Shown here one piece after another: positions 40,935-50,144 of a DNA stretch of 64,000 bases. The notes below the pieces were generated by a model, which searched no databases, had not been told where the DNA came from, and saw only the letters and a list, made by a program, of their open reading frames with translations. The stretch's first letter is position 1; the number at the start of each line of letters is the position of its first letter. A program made the translations under genes and the position numbers. Origin of the DNA: G963665185 sp963665185 (lineage in GTDB: Bacteria > Desulfobacterota > Desulfovibrionia > Desulfovibrionales > Desulfovibrionaceae); contig CAXXPO010000028.1 in the NCBI GenBank assembly GCA_963665185.2, forward strand, positions 124,001 through 188,000. The letters run 5' to 3'.

Positions 40935-42299
40935 TTAGTAAGTGGCTTCGCCTAATTCCTGCAAGTGCTGACGGTGGCGTTTTTCACCTACAACGGTCAG
41001 CAGCATCAGCAGGCAGGCGATAACCGAGCCGGAGATCAGCACGTAGAACCCGCCGTCCCAGCCAAAGGCATCCACTGTATAGCCGACGATGGCACTGGCT
41101 GCCACGGAGCCGCCAATGTAGCCGAACAGGCCGGTGAAGCCGGCAGCTGTTCCTGCTGCCTTTTTGGGAGCGAGTTCCAGGGCGTGCAATCCGATCAGCA
41201 TGACCGGACCGTAAATGAGGAAACCGATCACTATCATGCAGGCCATGTCGACTCCGGGATTTCCCGCCGGGTTGAGCCAGTACACGATAGTGGCAATAGT
41301 CACCAGGACCATGAAAAAGAAGCCGGTCGCCCCGCGGTTGCCTTTGAATATATGGTCCGACATCCATCCGCAAAGCAAGGTGCCGGGGATGCCCGCGTAC
41401 TCGTACAAAGCGTATGCCCACGAGGATTTGTCGATAGTGAAGTGCTTCACTTCGCTCAGGTAGGTCGGGGACCAGTCCAGAATGCCGTAGCGGATCAGGT
41501 ACACGAAGACATTGGCAAAAGCGATGATCCAGAGCATTTTGTTTTTGAAAACATACTCCACAAAGATTTCTTTTGCGGTGAATTCGGTCTCGTGTTTTTC
41601 CTTGTCGTAGTCGTCGGGATAGTCGTCCTTGTATTCTTCCACAGGGGGAAGTCCGCACGATTGTGGCGTGTCGTTCAGAATGAGCAGGCAGAACGCGGCC
41701 ATTGCCAGCGCGGCCACACCGGGAATCCAGAATGCGGTGTGCCAGTCTCCGAAGATTGTCATGCCAGCAAGGAACAGAAGGGCCGGAATTCCACCACCGA
41801 CGTTATGGGCGCAGTTCCAGACGGCGACAAGTCCGCCGCGTTCCTTTTTGGACCACCAGTGGACCATCAGACGGCCGCAGGGGGGCCAGCCCATGCCTTG
41901 AAACCAGCCGTTGATGAACAGCAGGCCAAACATGATGCTGACACTGGAGGTTGCCCAAGGGAATATTCCCATGGAAATCATGACCAATGCCGATGCTGCC
42001 AGTCCCAAAGGAAGAAAGAATCTGGAGTTGGAGCGGTCGGATATGGATGCCATCAGAAATTTGGAAATGCCATATGCAATGGATATTGCAGAAAGAGCAA
42101 AACCAAGATCGCCTTTAGTGAATCCTTCTTTAATGAGATACGGGATCGCAAGGGCAAAGTTTTTGCGGACAAAATAGTATGCAGCATATCCAAAGAATAT
42201 TCCGATAAAAACTTGCAAACGTAGACGTTTGTACATCGGGTCAATCTTGTTGTCACTTACCTGCGGTAAATGACGCGCTGGACGCAAAAAACCAATCAT
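40935..42299 (-). CDS. MFS transporter, organophosphate:phosphate antiporter (GlpT/UhpC) family
   Basis: A 454-residue, 12-helix membrane protein. The opening FFGYAAYYFVRKNFALAIPYL, the later GWFQGMGWPPCGRLMVHWWSKKERG and WNCAHNVGGGIPALL are characteristic of the OPA group that exchanges phosphate for glycerol-3-phosphate, hexose phosphates or phosphoglycerates. The substrate cannot be read. Start set at ATG 42299, four bases after AGGAGG; an ATG six codons upstream overlaps that site. An A+T-rich upstream region should hold its promoter. Confidence 0.85.
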   Translation of the reverse strand: MIGFLRPARHLPQVSDNKIDPMYKRLRLQVFIGIFFGYAAYYFVRKNFALAIPYLIKEGFTKGDLGFALSAISIAYGISKFLMASISDRSNSRFFLPLGLAASALVMISMGIFPWATSSVSIMFGLLFINGWFQGMGWPPCGRLMVHWWSKKERGGLVAVWNCAHNVGGGIPALLFLAGMTIFGDWHTAFWIPGVAALAMAAFCLLILNDTPQSCGLPPVEEYKDDYPDDYDKEKHETEFTAKEIFVEYVFKNKMLWIIAFANVFVYLIRYGILDWSPTYLSEVKHFTIDKSSWAYALYEYAGIPGTLLCGWMSDHIFKGNRGATGFFFMVLVTIATIVYWLNPAGNPGVDMACMIVIGFLIYGPVMLIGLHALELAPKKAAGTAAGFTGLFGYIGGSVAASAIVGYTVDAFGWDGGFYVLISGSVIACLLMLLTVVGEKRHRQHLQELGEATY

Positions 42300-43082
42300 A
42301 CATCCTCCTTTATCCATTGTTGTAAGAAATTATTTGGATATTTTTTATGGTCTTGCTGAGGAAAATGCGAAATGTAACTTGAATTTGAAAAGAAATTTGT
42401 ACTTTTTCTATTTTATTAGCCGCAGTGTATTCAGTGTGGCTTCTTTTAGATTTAAAATTTTTTTACATGGAGGAAAAAGAGTCAAAAAGTTATACCTATG
42501 TTCTTTCGTGAAAACCGTTTACGTCACACCTGTTCATTTTGCAATAATTTTGTAACATGAATGTAACAAAATGAAAAAAATAATTGAAAAAGTTCGATTT
42601 TGAACTGGCTCAGGGGGAGTATTGCGATGGGGAATACTGACAATTTCAGACAGGAGGGGCTGTCACCTCGATCTATTCCAAGTTCAGCCGGCTTGGAACG
42701 GCATGGTCATCTCCTCTTCGGAGGGGCAAGTGTCCGGTCATAGCCATCTCGCTTCAGCCAGTTGTTCCGGTGTTTCTTTCAAGGAGGCACTTCCCGGTTG
42801 TGCCGTCGTTGATTTCGTCAATGTCGGGACAGGGCGTTTCGAATGCGGGCGCACGGTGCCTTGGCAAGTCCCTGTCTTGCGGAATTGTCGCTGCATTCAG
42901 CTTGGCGTGGGCTGGAGGAATCGGGCTGTCTTCTGCAGATGAAAAGTGGTTGTTGTTTTGGACGTTACGCATGCAGCGGGCCGGTTCCCCGCAGACCCAG
43001 TATCTGGGCCTGCGGAGAGTCGGCGGGATGGAGGGATGGAAGGGATGGGAACCCTGATAAATATGTCTTCGCGTACAGCTGT
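42300..43082. other. Long intergenic region, A+T-rich then G+C-rich
   Basis: The first 300 bases (42300-42600) are A+T-rich and probably contain the promoter of the minus-strand transporter. From 42600 on, overlapping short frames on both strands have no family motif and no consistent ribosome-binding site. A hairpin at 42989-43015 lies beyond the 3' end of the acyltransferase gene. No gene is called. Confidence 0.4.
42989..43015 (-). terminator. Hairpin downstream of the acyltransferase gene
   Basis: CCGCAG-A-CCCAG, loop TAT, CTGGG-C-CTGCGG: two stems with one internal mismatch. It lies 68 bases after the stop of the minus-strand gene; no T run follows, so its role as terminator is tentative. 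Confidence 0.45.
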
Positions 43083-44192
43083 TCAGAGAATTTTTGCGAG
43101 CACGGCGTTTTTCTTCAGGGTTGCGGTCGTTACCCAGCAGATAATCAGTGATGCGGGCAGCAATAGTGCGGCCTTGCTGTAGGCGGAGGCATTCAGGCTG
43201 AGCAGGAAGTAGGCTCCGTAATAGACCGGGATGGAGTGGAGAAAGTAGATGCCGTAGGAGCTTCCGGAGAACGAGGTCCAAAGCGGGCCGTTGCCGTTGA
43301 ACAGCAGCCGGAACAGGGCAAAGCCGGACATCATCGTCGAGAACGCGAACAGATTGAAAAAAAAGGCATTGCCTGCCTGTATGGGCAATTCCCCGCCCCG
43401 GATGGCCATCTGCATCTTGAAATGCAGGTAGAGCACGGCGGAAAGCACGCAAAGCCCCGTCCACGGAAGAAGTCCGGGCATGAAACCACCTTCCTCAAAC
43501 CAGCGTTGTTTCCAGGCCAGGATTCCGAGTATGAAATACAGAAGGTATATCAGCAGGCGAAGCGGCTGGAAAATGATCACATAGAAGTGGGTGAACCATG
43601 TATCCGGAGGGAAGAACTGGTTCATGAGCAGAAACCATCCCGAGGCGATGCCTATGAAGACGGCAGGCAGTGCAATGCCCGGATGCCTTATTTTTCTCGG
43701 GGTGTTTTTCACTGCGTCGGAAGCCAGGAACATCCCGGTCAGGAGAAGATAGAACAGGACAAGAAGCCCGAGAAACCAGAAGACCGACTGACTGAAGAAG
43801 GTGTCCGTCCAGAATTGTTTTCCCCAGAACTCCAGGTAGTCCGGGGCCTTTCCCCTGGACAGAAGGATCATGTATATGGCCGGGGGCGACAGGAAGAGGA
43901 TTCCTGCCACCCAGGGAATGACGATCCGCTTGAACTTCTGCTGCCAGAATCTGGCCACCCCGTGCCTTTGCAACGAGGGCAGGGCGAAATATCCGGCAAT
44001 GAAGAACATGACGGGCATGATGGGAACATCGATCAGGACGACACAATAGGTGAAGAACATGCTCTGTTGGGGGTCGATGACGAACCACCAGGGGGGCGCG
44101 TACCTCATGTAGCAGAGGAACACGTGCAGGGCCACGACCATAAGGATGGTCACGCCCCTGAGGTTGTCCAGAAAATACAGTCTGCTCTTCAT
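43083..44192 (-). CDS. Acyltransferase 3 family membrane protein
   Basis: A 369-residue protein with about ten hydrophobic helices. The N terminus RLYFLDNLRGVTILMVVALH carries the family's catalytic histidine region, followed by FFIAGYFALPSL. SSYGIYFLHSIPVYYGAY near the end is also typical. Members O-acylate sugars, peptidoglycan or lipid-linked glycans at the membrane. The start at ATG 44192 gives the usual N terminus; an upstream start would overlap the receptor gene. It lies 14 bases after that gene and may be cotranscribed. Confidence 0.85.
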   Translation of the reverse strand: MKSRLYFLDNLRGVTILMVVALHVFLCYMRYAPPWWFVIDPQQSMFFTYCVVLIDVPIMPVMFFIAGYFALPSLQRHGVARFWQQKFKRIVIPWVAGILFLSPPAIYMILLSRGKAPDYLEFWGKQFWTDTFFSQSVFWFLGLLVLFYLLLTGMFLASDAVKNTPRKIRHPGIALPAVFIGIASGWFLLMNQFFPPDTWFTHFYVIIFQPLRLLIYLLYFILGILAWKQRWFEEGGFMPGLLPWTGLCVLSAVLYLHFKMQMAIRGGELPIQAGNAFFFNLFAFSTMMSGFALFRLLFNGNGPLWTSFSGSSYGIYFLHSIPVYYGAYFLLSLNASAYSKAALLLPASLIICWVTTATLKKNAVLAKIL

Positions 44193-44206
44193 TGTCTGCG
44201 CATTCC

Positions 44207-45817
44207 TTAAGCTGAAAGTCTTTTTATGAGTGTGTTGAGTTCCTGGCACATTCTGACAAGGTCGTTGCTCGCTTCGTTTGCCTGCTGCATGCCGTTTGCC
44301 GTCTGCGAGGCTATCGCGGTGATGTCGTCCACTGCCCTGTGAATTTCTTCGCTGGAGGCTGATTGCTGCTCCGCCGCCGTGGCAATGGACTGTACCTGGG
44401 CCGACGTGCTGTTGACTATGTCCACGATTTTTTCCAGGGTTTGTCCTGAACTCTGCGCCAGTTCAGTGGATATTTCCACGGCCTTGCTCGCTTGCTTCAT
44501 GCCTTCTATGGATCGTTGCGCACCGCCTTGAATGGATTTTATGGCCGAGCCGACCTCGCCGGTGGCGGTCATGGTTTTTTCCGCAAGTTTGCGAACTTCG
44601 TCGGCCACCACGGCGAAGCCCCGGCCGGCATCTCCGGCCCTGGCTGCTTCTATCGCCGCGTTGAGCGCCAGAAGATTGGTCTGGTCGGCAATATCCTGGA
44701 TGACGTTGATCACGCTGCCCACCGAGTCGGTCTGTTGTCCCAGCTCCTCCATGAATCCGCCGAGCGTATCAGCCTGGTTGCGCATGGTCTTGATGGATTC
44801 TATAAGGCTTTGCCCCTCGCTTTGGCCGGAATCGGCGATTTTTTTGGCAATGATCGCATTGTCCGCCGCGCTGACGGCGTTTCGGGCAACTTCCAGGGTC
44901 GTGCTGTTCATTTGTTCCATGGCCGTGGCTGTTTCCGTGGTTCGCTCGGACTGGAGGGTCGCGCCACGGGCGGCTTCATCTATTTGCGAGGCAATGATTT
45001 CTGCCGAGGCATTCACCTGTTCGGTTATGTCCACAAGTTCGGTGGCAATTTGGGCGACGCGGCGAGCGTTTTCCTCGATTTCGTTCTGCTGTTCCCTTAC
45101 CTCTGTCAGGTCAAAGTAAATGGTCAATGCGCCGATCAGCTTGTGGTCAAGGTCGTAGATGGGATCGGCGGAAAATTGCAGGGTATTGATTTTTCCGTTG
45201 CCTTCGATGCGGGTTTCGCCCTCGACCCGAATTCCGTCCACCACGACTTTGTCCGTTCTTGTTTTTCTGGATTCGTCTCCATAAATGTAACCGCCGATGG
45301 TCATTCCTATGTATTCGGAGGGAGCGCCGTTCTTGCCGGAAACTTTGAGCAGCTGCTTGCCGATAAAGTTGATTCGGGCGTTTTGGTCGCAGGTCATGAA
45401 CGGGTATGCATCGGCTATGGCATTGAGGACCCCTTCCGCAAAGCCGATCCTGTGCTTGAGCGCATCCAGGGTGGTCATGAGCTCCTTGTTCAGGTTGCCC
45501 AGCTCTGCGATGCGGGAAGTGGGAAATTCGCAGTTCAAATCCCCCTGGGCCGCGTTGCGCAGGGAGGCTATGGTCGTTTCACATGCCGTGGTGATTTTTT
45601 GGGACGTCCAGCAGCAGTGCGCCAGTCCGCACACTAAAAACGCCGCGCAGCCCATGGCCGTGGAATAGAGCAGCAGCTTGTCGGTTTCCAGCACCACCTG
45701 CCCGGATGCGATGTTCGGAATCGAACTTAGAAGGAATTTGGCGGAAACAAAAAAAAGAATAGAACCTGCCAAAGCGGAAATAAAGACCCCAATACACAAC
45801 CGTGGTTTGATTTTCAC
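44207..45817 (-). CDS. Methyl-accepting chemotaxis protein with PAS domain
   Basis: A 536-residue receptor. Two hydrophobic helices at about 8-30 and 48-68 leave only a short periplasmic loop, so sensing is likely cytoplasmic. A PAS domain follows at about 125-240 (LNAIADAYPFMTCDQNARINFIG; IYDLDHKLIGALTIYFDLTE). The signalling tip DQTNLLALNAAIEAARAGDAG is intact. GTG start at 45817 with GGAGAGG upstream. The PAS ligand (heme, flavin, small molecule) is not evident. Its neighbour downstream is the acyltransferase gene. Confidence 0.92.
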   Translation of the reverse strand: MKIKPRLCIGVFISALAGSILFFVSAKFLLSSIPNIASGQVVLETDKLLLYSTAMGCAAFLVCGLAHCCWTSQKITTACETTIASLRNAAQGDLNCEFPTSRIAELGNLNKELMTTLDALKHRIGFAEGVLNAIADAYPFMTCDQNARINFIGKQLLKVSGKNGAPSEYIGMTIGGYIYGDESRKTRTDKVVVDGIRVEGETRIEGNGKINTLQFSADPIYDLDHKLIGALTIYFDLTEVREQQNEIEENARRVAQIATELVDITEQVNASAEIIASQIDEAARGATLQSERTTETATAMEQMNSTTLEVARNAVSAADNAIIAKKIADSGQSEGQSLIESIKTMRNQADTLGGFMEELGQQTDSVGSVINVIQDIADQTNLLALNAAIEAARAGDAGRGFAVVADEVRKLAEKTMTATGEVGSAIKSIQGGAQRSIEGMKQASKAVEISTELAQSSGQTLEKIVDIVNSTSAQVQSIATAAEQQSASSEEIHRAVDDITAIASQTANGMQQANEASNDLVRMCQELNTLIKRLSA

Positions 45818-46256
45818 AAGGCCTCTCCGTGTCGATATTCAGTCTGTATATTGATTCAGCTTCGCTTGTGGACAGCTGATTCGATCCGGTGAAAAGGTTG
45901 GGGTGTATTCGTATAAGAATTTTTTTTTCTTAATTAGCCCCTATTTATAATGTAAGTCAACATGATTTGAAAATTTGATGACAATAATGTGGCGAGGATG
46001 ATCGTTTGTGTTCACAAATGAAAGAAACAGCAAGGCGGGATGCTTTTGTATCCGCGGTATCCGGGGAAAGGGGGTCCTGCGGTGAGCCTTGCAGGAGAGG
46101 CGGCAGCCAGAGGGCCGAAGATGTCTCGTGCTCTGCTGATCGGGATGTCGATTGGGGCGAGCGTTTTGCACCCGAAGCAAAAAGCCGGCGGCCCCAATGT
46201 GGGCCGCCGGCTTTTTAGACTGAGCGGGACAAACGCGGTTTCACCCGCGTGATGGG
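45818..46256. other. Intergenic region with a possible small RNA
   Basis: Some 440 bases without a gene. The part near 45818-46000 is A+T-rich and should hold the receptor promoter. From about 46010 to the terminator at 46179-46216 lies a G+C-rich stretch with small stems (for example CCTGC...GCAGG at 46076-46096) that could be a plus-strand RNA ending at that terminator. No RNase P or other known RNA pattern is seen. Confidence 0.35.
46179..46216. terminator. Strong bidirectional terminator after the zinc-ribbon gene
   Basis: AAAAAGCCGGCGGCCC, loop CAATGT, GGGCCGCCGGCTTTTT: a perfect 16-base arm with A and T tails, 40 bases after the end of the minus-strand gene at 46257. Confidence 0.92.
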
Positions 46257-47006
46257 TTATTCGGCGTTCTGCGCCTCGCGGGCTTCCTCTCCGGGAAGAT
46301 GCTGATCCCAGTAGATGAGCCGTTGGCAGTTGGGGCAGCTGTGGATCTGCTTTCCACGCTGCAGTTCGTTGTAGGTCTGAGGAGGAATGGCAATGTGGCA
46401 ACCGGCGCAGATGCCTGTTTCCACTGGCACGATAACCGGGTTCGCCAGACGCGAGCGGATGAATTCATAACGGGAGAGAATGGGCTTTGGGATGATCTCG
46501 CAGGAGGTGGCGCGATCTTTCATGAGTCCGCTCAGGGATTTTTGTGCCTTGCTTACGCGGGCGTCGAGCGATGCACGATGTTTTGTCAGCTCGTCTTCCA
46601 TTGAGGAACCGTTGCTGTCCATCTGGCCGAGCAGGGTTTCCTGGCGGGTTATTTCTTCGGTCAGGGTGACGTTTTCTTCTTCGCGCAGCCGGTTGAGTTT
46701 TTCCATGTTGTCCATTTCCCGCATCATGGCGTGGTATTCGCGGGTATTGGAAGCCATCATGAGCTTGCTTTTGGACTTCTTGATTTTTACGGCATCATCC
46801 TCGATTTCCAGGGACAGCCGCTTCTGCTGTTCTTTGAGGAGATCGATTTTTTCAAGAATCTGCTGCTTCTTGTCCTGGGCCGCGCCGAAGCGATCCTCAA
46901 GTTCCTTGAGTTCTTTAGGAGCGTTGTCGATTTCCTGTTCGAGGACGAGAATTTCGCCGTCGAGTTTTTGCAGGACTACGAGCTGTTCAATCTGCTTTTG
47001 ATACAT
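46257..47006 (-). CDS. Coiled-coil protein with C-terminal C4 zinc ribbon
   Basis: A 249-residue protein. Residues about 1-170 are a long coiled coil (LVLQKLDGEILVLEQEID; EEENVTLTEEITRQETLLGQ), and the last 60 carry a C4 zinc ribbon, CAGCHIAIPP and CPNCQR. The layout matches the C4-type zinc-ribbon family (CT398-like), whose proteins are linked to nucleic-acid or secretion-associated roles but have no fixed function. It pairs with the Nif3-like gene upstream, a conserved neighbourhood in many bacteria. Cleanly ended by the terminator at 46179. Confidence 0.85.
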   Translation of the reverse strand: MYQKQIEQLVVLQKLDGEILVLEQEIDNAPKELKELEDRFGAAQDKKQQILEKIDLLKEQQKRLSLEIEDDAVKIKKSKSKLMMASNTREYHAMMREMDNMEKLNRLREEENVTLTEEITRQETLLGQMDSNGSSMEDELTKHRASLDARVSKAQKSLSGLMKDRATSCEIIPKPILSRYEFIRSRLANPVIVPVETGICAGCHIAIPPQTYNELQRGKQIHSCPNCQRLIYWDQHLPGEEAREAQNAE

Positions 47007-47066
47007 TTCTCTCTCCTTTCCGGACGGGCGTCCAGTATATTCAGACCTGCGTGGCGCAAGACCGCG

Positions 47067-47861
47067 TCAGGTTGTTTGCGCAAGCCGGACTTCAAAAGGA
47101 TCATGGCCGGAAAAGAACCGGACTTCGACGCCTTGCGCTTCCAGCTTGTGGGCCAGGGACGCGGCGAGTCGCCGCATCATTTCCTCTTCCAGGCAGAAGT
47201 GTCCCACGTCGATGATCAGACCGGGGGCTTCCTGTGCCTGGTGATATTTCATATCGCCGGTAATAAAGGCATCGGCTCCAAGGGCAAAGGCTTCTTCGAT
47301 AAGCGAAGAACCTGATCCGGGGCAGATTCCCACGCGGCGGACTGTTTTCGGCCTCGGGCCGCACAGCGTCCAGAAAGGGCGCTGAACGAGCCGGGCCAGG
47401 GAATCGAGAAACTCGGACAAAGGCTGGGCCGAAGGCAGATTGCCTACGGTTCCGTATCCGCCATTCTGCGGGGGCGTTCCCACCGGTTCGATGACGGTGC
47501 ATTCCGTCAGCTCCAGCTCGCGGGCAAGCCAGGCGGCCGGGCCGTCGGGATTTGTGTCCAGCGAGGTATGGGCTGCGTACAGCCAGGCGTCCGCGCACAG
47601 GGTCATGCGCAGAATCTGGTGAAAGCTGTCCAGGGTGGAGGGAAGCTTGGGCTTGAGGGCCAGGGGATGGTGAGAGAGAATAAAATCAGCTCCCCAATCC
47701 AATGCCTGTGCCACGGTCTCCGGAAGCGGATCGAGCATGACGGCCAGACGATGCACTTCCTCTTTACGGCCTGCTATCTGGATGCCGCTTGTGTCCCATT
47801 CCGCCTGGAGCGCGGTTGGGGCTATTTGTTCTATGAGTTCGAGTGCTTGGCGTATATTCAT
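47067..47861 (-). CDS. Nif3-like dinuclear metal centre protein (DUF34)
   Basis: A 264-residue hexameric-type protein. The metal ligands typical of the family are visible: ILSHHPLALKP (HH), YAAHTSLDTNPDGPAAWLA (H and D), and DVGHFCLEEEMMR near the end (H and E). The segment VRRVGICPGSGSSLIEEAF is also characteristic. Proposed roles include GTP cyclohydrolase-like or metal-chaperone activity. Start at ATG 47861 by family N terminus, since no strong ribosome-binding site is present and the reading to 47909 adds an unrelated extension. Confidence 0.88.
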   Translation of the reverse strand: MNIRQALELIEQIAPTALQAEWDTSGIQIAGRKEEVHRLAVMLDPLPETVAQALDWGADFILSHHPLALKPKLPSTLDSFHQILRMTLCADAWLYAAHTSLDTNPDGPAAWLARELELTECTVIEPVGTPPQNGGYGTVGNLPSAQPLSEFLDSLARLVQRPFWTLCGPRPKTVRRVGICPGSGSSLIEEAFALGADAFITGDMKYHQAQEAPGLIIDVGHFCLEEEMMRRLAASLAHKLEAQGVEVRFFSGHDPFEVRLAQTT

Positions 47862-47988
47862 TGCCGCAAAAAAAAGAAAGTGCTTGCCGGGGGATTCCCG
47901 CACAAGCACCTGCTCTGTTGCTTGCTGCGTATGTTGTGTTGGGTGGGGTGACTTTTTGCCGAGGGCTTCAAATCATTATCCTCATTGG

Positions 47989-48064
47989 TGGTGGGCCAAC
48001 CTGGGTTCGAACCAGGGACCATCCGGTTATGAGCCGGAAGCTCTGCCAACTGAGCTATTGGCCC
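47989..48064 (-). tRNA. tRNA with CAU anticodon, probably elongator tRNA-Met
   Basis: A 76-base cloverleaf on the minus strand: acceptor GGGCCAA/TTGGCCC, D arm AGCTCAGTTGGCAGAGC, anticodon arm CCGGCTCATAACCGG with anticodon CAT, T arm CCTGG-TTCGAAC-CCAGG, discriminator A, and CCA encoded at 47991-47989. A CAU tRNA can be elongator Met, initiator Met or the Ile tRNA modified to lysidine. The first pair G-C speaks against initiator; Met versus Ile2 cannot be settled by eye. Confidence 0.93.
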
Positions 48065-48272
48065 ACGTACATTGTAGAGCGGAGTTCTATACCTTATATC
48101 CTGCAGAACTGTCAAGTTTTTGTTGAACTCTTGTCCTTCAGGATTTTTTTATGATGTCATCCTGCTTGTGCTGATCAACACGGAGAGCATCCCTCGCTGC
48201 ACTTCCATATCCGGGGAATGCGGGACGGTTCCCGGCTGAACATCCGAAGCAGGACTTGCCCATGATGTCCGG

Positions 48273-49175
48273 CTATTTCTTGGGGCATTCCTTTTTAAGC
48301 CAGGAGATGGCCGCTTTGGCCGCCTTGGCTCCTTCCCCCACGGCAACGGCTATCTGGAGAAAACCTCCGGTGCAGTCTCCGGCGGCGAATACGCCTGGAA
48401 TGTTGGTGCACTGGTCTCCGTCGACCTTGATGAAAACCCCGTTGCGTTCCAGCCCGAGCGTATAGGCGAAATCGTTGCCGCTGGCTTGGCCCATGGCGAT
48501 GAACAAGCCGTGCGCATCCAATGCCGTTCCGTTGTCCAGGACGACTTTTTCCAGGCCGTTCGCACCTTCCAGGTGGACTATTTTCCCGTCAAGGACTTCG
48601 ATGCCCGCGGCATCCAGGCGCTCCCGGAATTCGGGAGTCATGGTGGAGTCCTTGCCTTGCAGGCAGATTTTCACGTCCTTTGTGAATTGGGTCAGTTCCA
48701 ACGCCTGGTTGGCGGCGAAAATTCCTTCTCCAGCCACCACGACCGGGCGGTTGCGAAAGAAGAAGCCGTCACAGCTCACGCAATACGATACTCCTTTGCC
48801 GTCGTATGCGTCCAGGTTGTCGATGCCGGGACGAACGCGGGACACTCCTGTGGCCAGAACCAGCCCGCATGAGGAGAATTCGCGCCCGTTTTCCGTGGTG
48901 GCGACAAAGCCTCCGCTGTTCCCGAAGTGCAAACCGAGTACCCGGTCACAGATGGTCTCCACTCCGAACCTTTGGGCCTGTCTCAGGCCGCGTTCCTGGA
49001 GCTCGCGCCCTGAGATGGCTTCGGGGAAACCGTAATAGTTGTCTATTTCATAGTCCCCGGCGAACTTGGGAGAGCAGCCGAGCATGAGCGTGTCCATTCC
49101 TGCGCGTCCGGCGTAGATGGCGGCCGAGGTCCCGGCCGGACCTGAGCCGAGTATCATGAGTTGGGTCGATTCCAT
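48273..49175 (-). CDS. Thioredoxin-reductase-like flavoprotein
   Basis: A 300-residue FAD/pyridine-nucleotide disulfide reductase. FAD motif ILGSGPAGTSAAIYAGRAG, redox-active SYCVSCDGFFF (C-V-S-C), and FAD motif GVFAAGDCTGG. The nucleotide-binding loop is AGEGIFAANQAL, and the usual HRRxxxR clamp for the 2'-phosphate of NADPH is replaced by ICLQGKDSTM, so NADPH is unlikely to be the donor. AAGGAG six bases before ATG 49175 fixes the start. It may reduce a thioredoxin or other disulfide protein with NADH or another donor; no thioredoxin gene is adjacent. Confidence 0.88.
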   Translation of the reverse strand: MESTQLMILGSGPAGTSAAIYAGRAGMDTLMLGCSPKFAGDYEIDNYYGFPEAISGRELQERGLRQAQRFGVETICDRVLGLHFGNSGGFVATTENGREFSSCGLVLATGVSRVRPGIDNLDAYDGKGVSYCVSCDGFFFRNRPVVVAGEGIFAANQALELTQFTKDVKICLQGKDSTMTPEFRERLDAAGIEVLDGKIVHLEGANGLEKVVLDNGTALDAHGLFIAMGQASGNDFAYTLGLERNGVFIKVDGDQCTNIPGVFAAGDCTGGFLQIAVAVGEGAKAAKAAISWLKKECPKK

Positions 49176-49286
49176 GGGAGACTCCTTCAAAGGAACTTTT
49201 CGTAGTATATCAGGAACAATAACTAGGTTCGGGTTCTCTCCGAGTCAAGGCGTCGTCCCGTGGAATCGTTGCAACATTTTGGAATA

Positions 49287-49964
49287 TTATGCTTCTTTCG
49301 CTGGCTTGAGCCATTTTGAAAAATAGATGAATGGTGTATCCAGCAAGCCCATGACGAGTTTTACCACATAGGTGGTCCAGAGAATCTCCCAGAAGACGGG
49401 CCAGGGAAAGACGCCGACGAAGGCGATGACGCAGAATATGGACGAATCCAGGAGCTGGCTGACCAGGGTGCTGGCGTTGTTGCGCAGCCAGAGGTGTTTG
49501 CCGTTTGTTTTGTCTTTCCAGAAATGAAAGGCCCAGATGTCGTGCATTTGGGAAAGGAGATAGGCGGTCAGGCTTGCCAGGGCCACACGGGGCATGAATC
49601 CGTAGATGGCTTCCAGGTGGGGCTGTACCCAGTCGCTGGGAGCGGGCGTGAAGTGGATGGCGAACTGCATGTAGACGATTGTCAGCACCAGCATGAAAAA
49701 GCCAATCCAGACGCCCTGTTGCGCGTGCTTGCGGCCGTAATGCTCACTGAGCAGGTCGGTGGACAAAAACACGCTGGCGTACATGATGTTGCCCAGCGTA
49801 GTGGTGATGCCGAACAGTTCTATGGTCTTGAGAACCTGAATGTTGCAGACGATGAGGTTGAAGACGATCAGGCCGTACAGCCCGATGCGTCCGAAAAAGC
49901 GGAAAACCGCCAGGACCATGACCAGATCCACGAGGGCGAAACAGACCCAAAGGATTTCATTCAT
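49287..49964 (-). CDS. Queuosine-precursor transporter (YhhQ/VUT family)
   Basis: A 225-residue membrane protein with about six helices. The family pattern includes VFNLIVCNIQVLKTIELFG, ASVFLSTDLLSEHYGRKHA, and NNASTLVSQLLDSSIFCVIAF. Members import the queuosine precursors preQ0/preQ1 or queuine. Start at ATG 49964 after GGAGTG; the frame runs further up but without family residues. The leader is about 180 bases, yet I do not see a preQ1 riboswitch pattern. No other queuosine genes lie in the window. Confidence 0.88.
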   Translation of the reverse strand: MNEILWVCFALVDLVMVLAVFRFFGRIGLYGLIVFNLIVCNIQVLKTIELFGITTTLGNIMYASVFLSTDLLSEHYGRKHAQQGVWIGFFMLVLTIVYMQFAIHFTPAPSDWVQPHLEAIYGFMPRVALASLTAYLLSQMHDIWAFHFWKDKTNGKHLWLRNNASTLVSQLLDSSIFCVIAFVGVFPWPVFWEILWTTYVVKLVMGLLDTPFIYFSKWLKPAKEA

Positions 49965-50061
49965 GGGGCACTCCGTGTGCGTGATGGATTGCGGAAAAAC
50001 CGGACAGGGCAGAACAGACCCAGCCGGCCGGACTTTGGAAATACCAAAGTTTGCAAAGAAC

Positions 50062-50092
50062 GCGCCGGGACGGAAAGGGGCCGTCCCGGCGC
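50062..50092 (-). terminator. GC-rich hairpin between comFB-like and transporter genes
   Basis: GCGCCGGGACGG pairs perfectly with CCGTCCCGGCGC around seven bases, 53 bases downstream of the minus-strand comFB-like gene. It may end that transcript or sit in the leader of the transporter gene. Confidence 0.5.
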
Positions 50093-50144
50093 AGGCAAAG
50101 TGCCGCAAAGTGCGGTGGGGGTCAAGAAGGAAGGAGGGCGTGTT

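Noticed and set aside
42600..43080. Possible small genes between the transporter and acyltransferase genes
   Set aside because: Several frames of similar length compete and none has a ribosome-binding site or recognisable sequence.
45840..46256. RNase P RNA downstream of the zinc-ribbon gene
   Set aside because: None of the conserved RNase P blocks (such as GAGGAAAGTCC) is present on either strand.
49965..50144. preQ1 riboswitch before the queuosine-precursor transporter
   Set aside because: Only a GC-rich hairpin is seen; the short C-rich loop and A-rich tail of preQ1 aptamers are missing.
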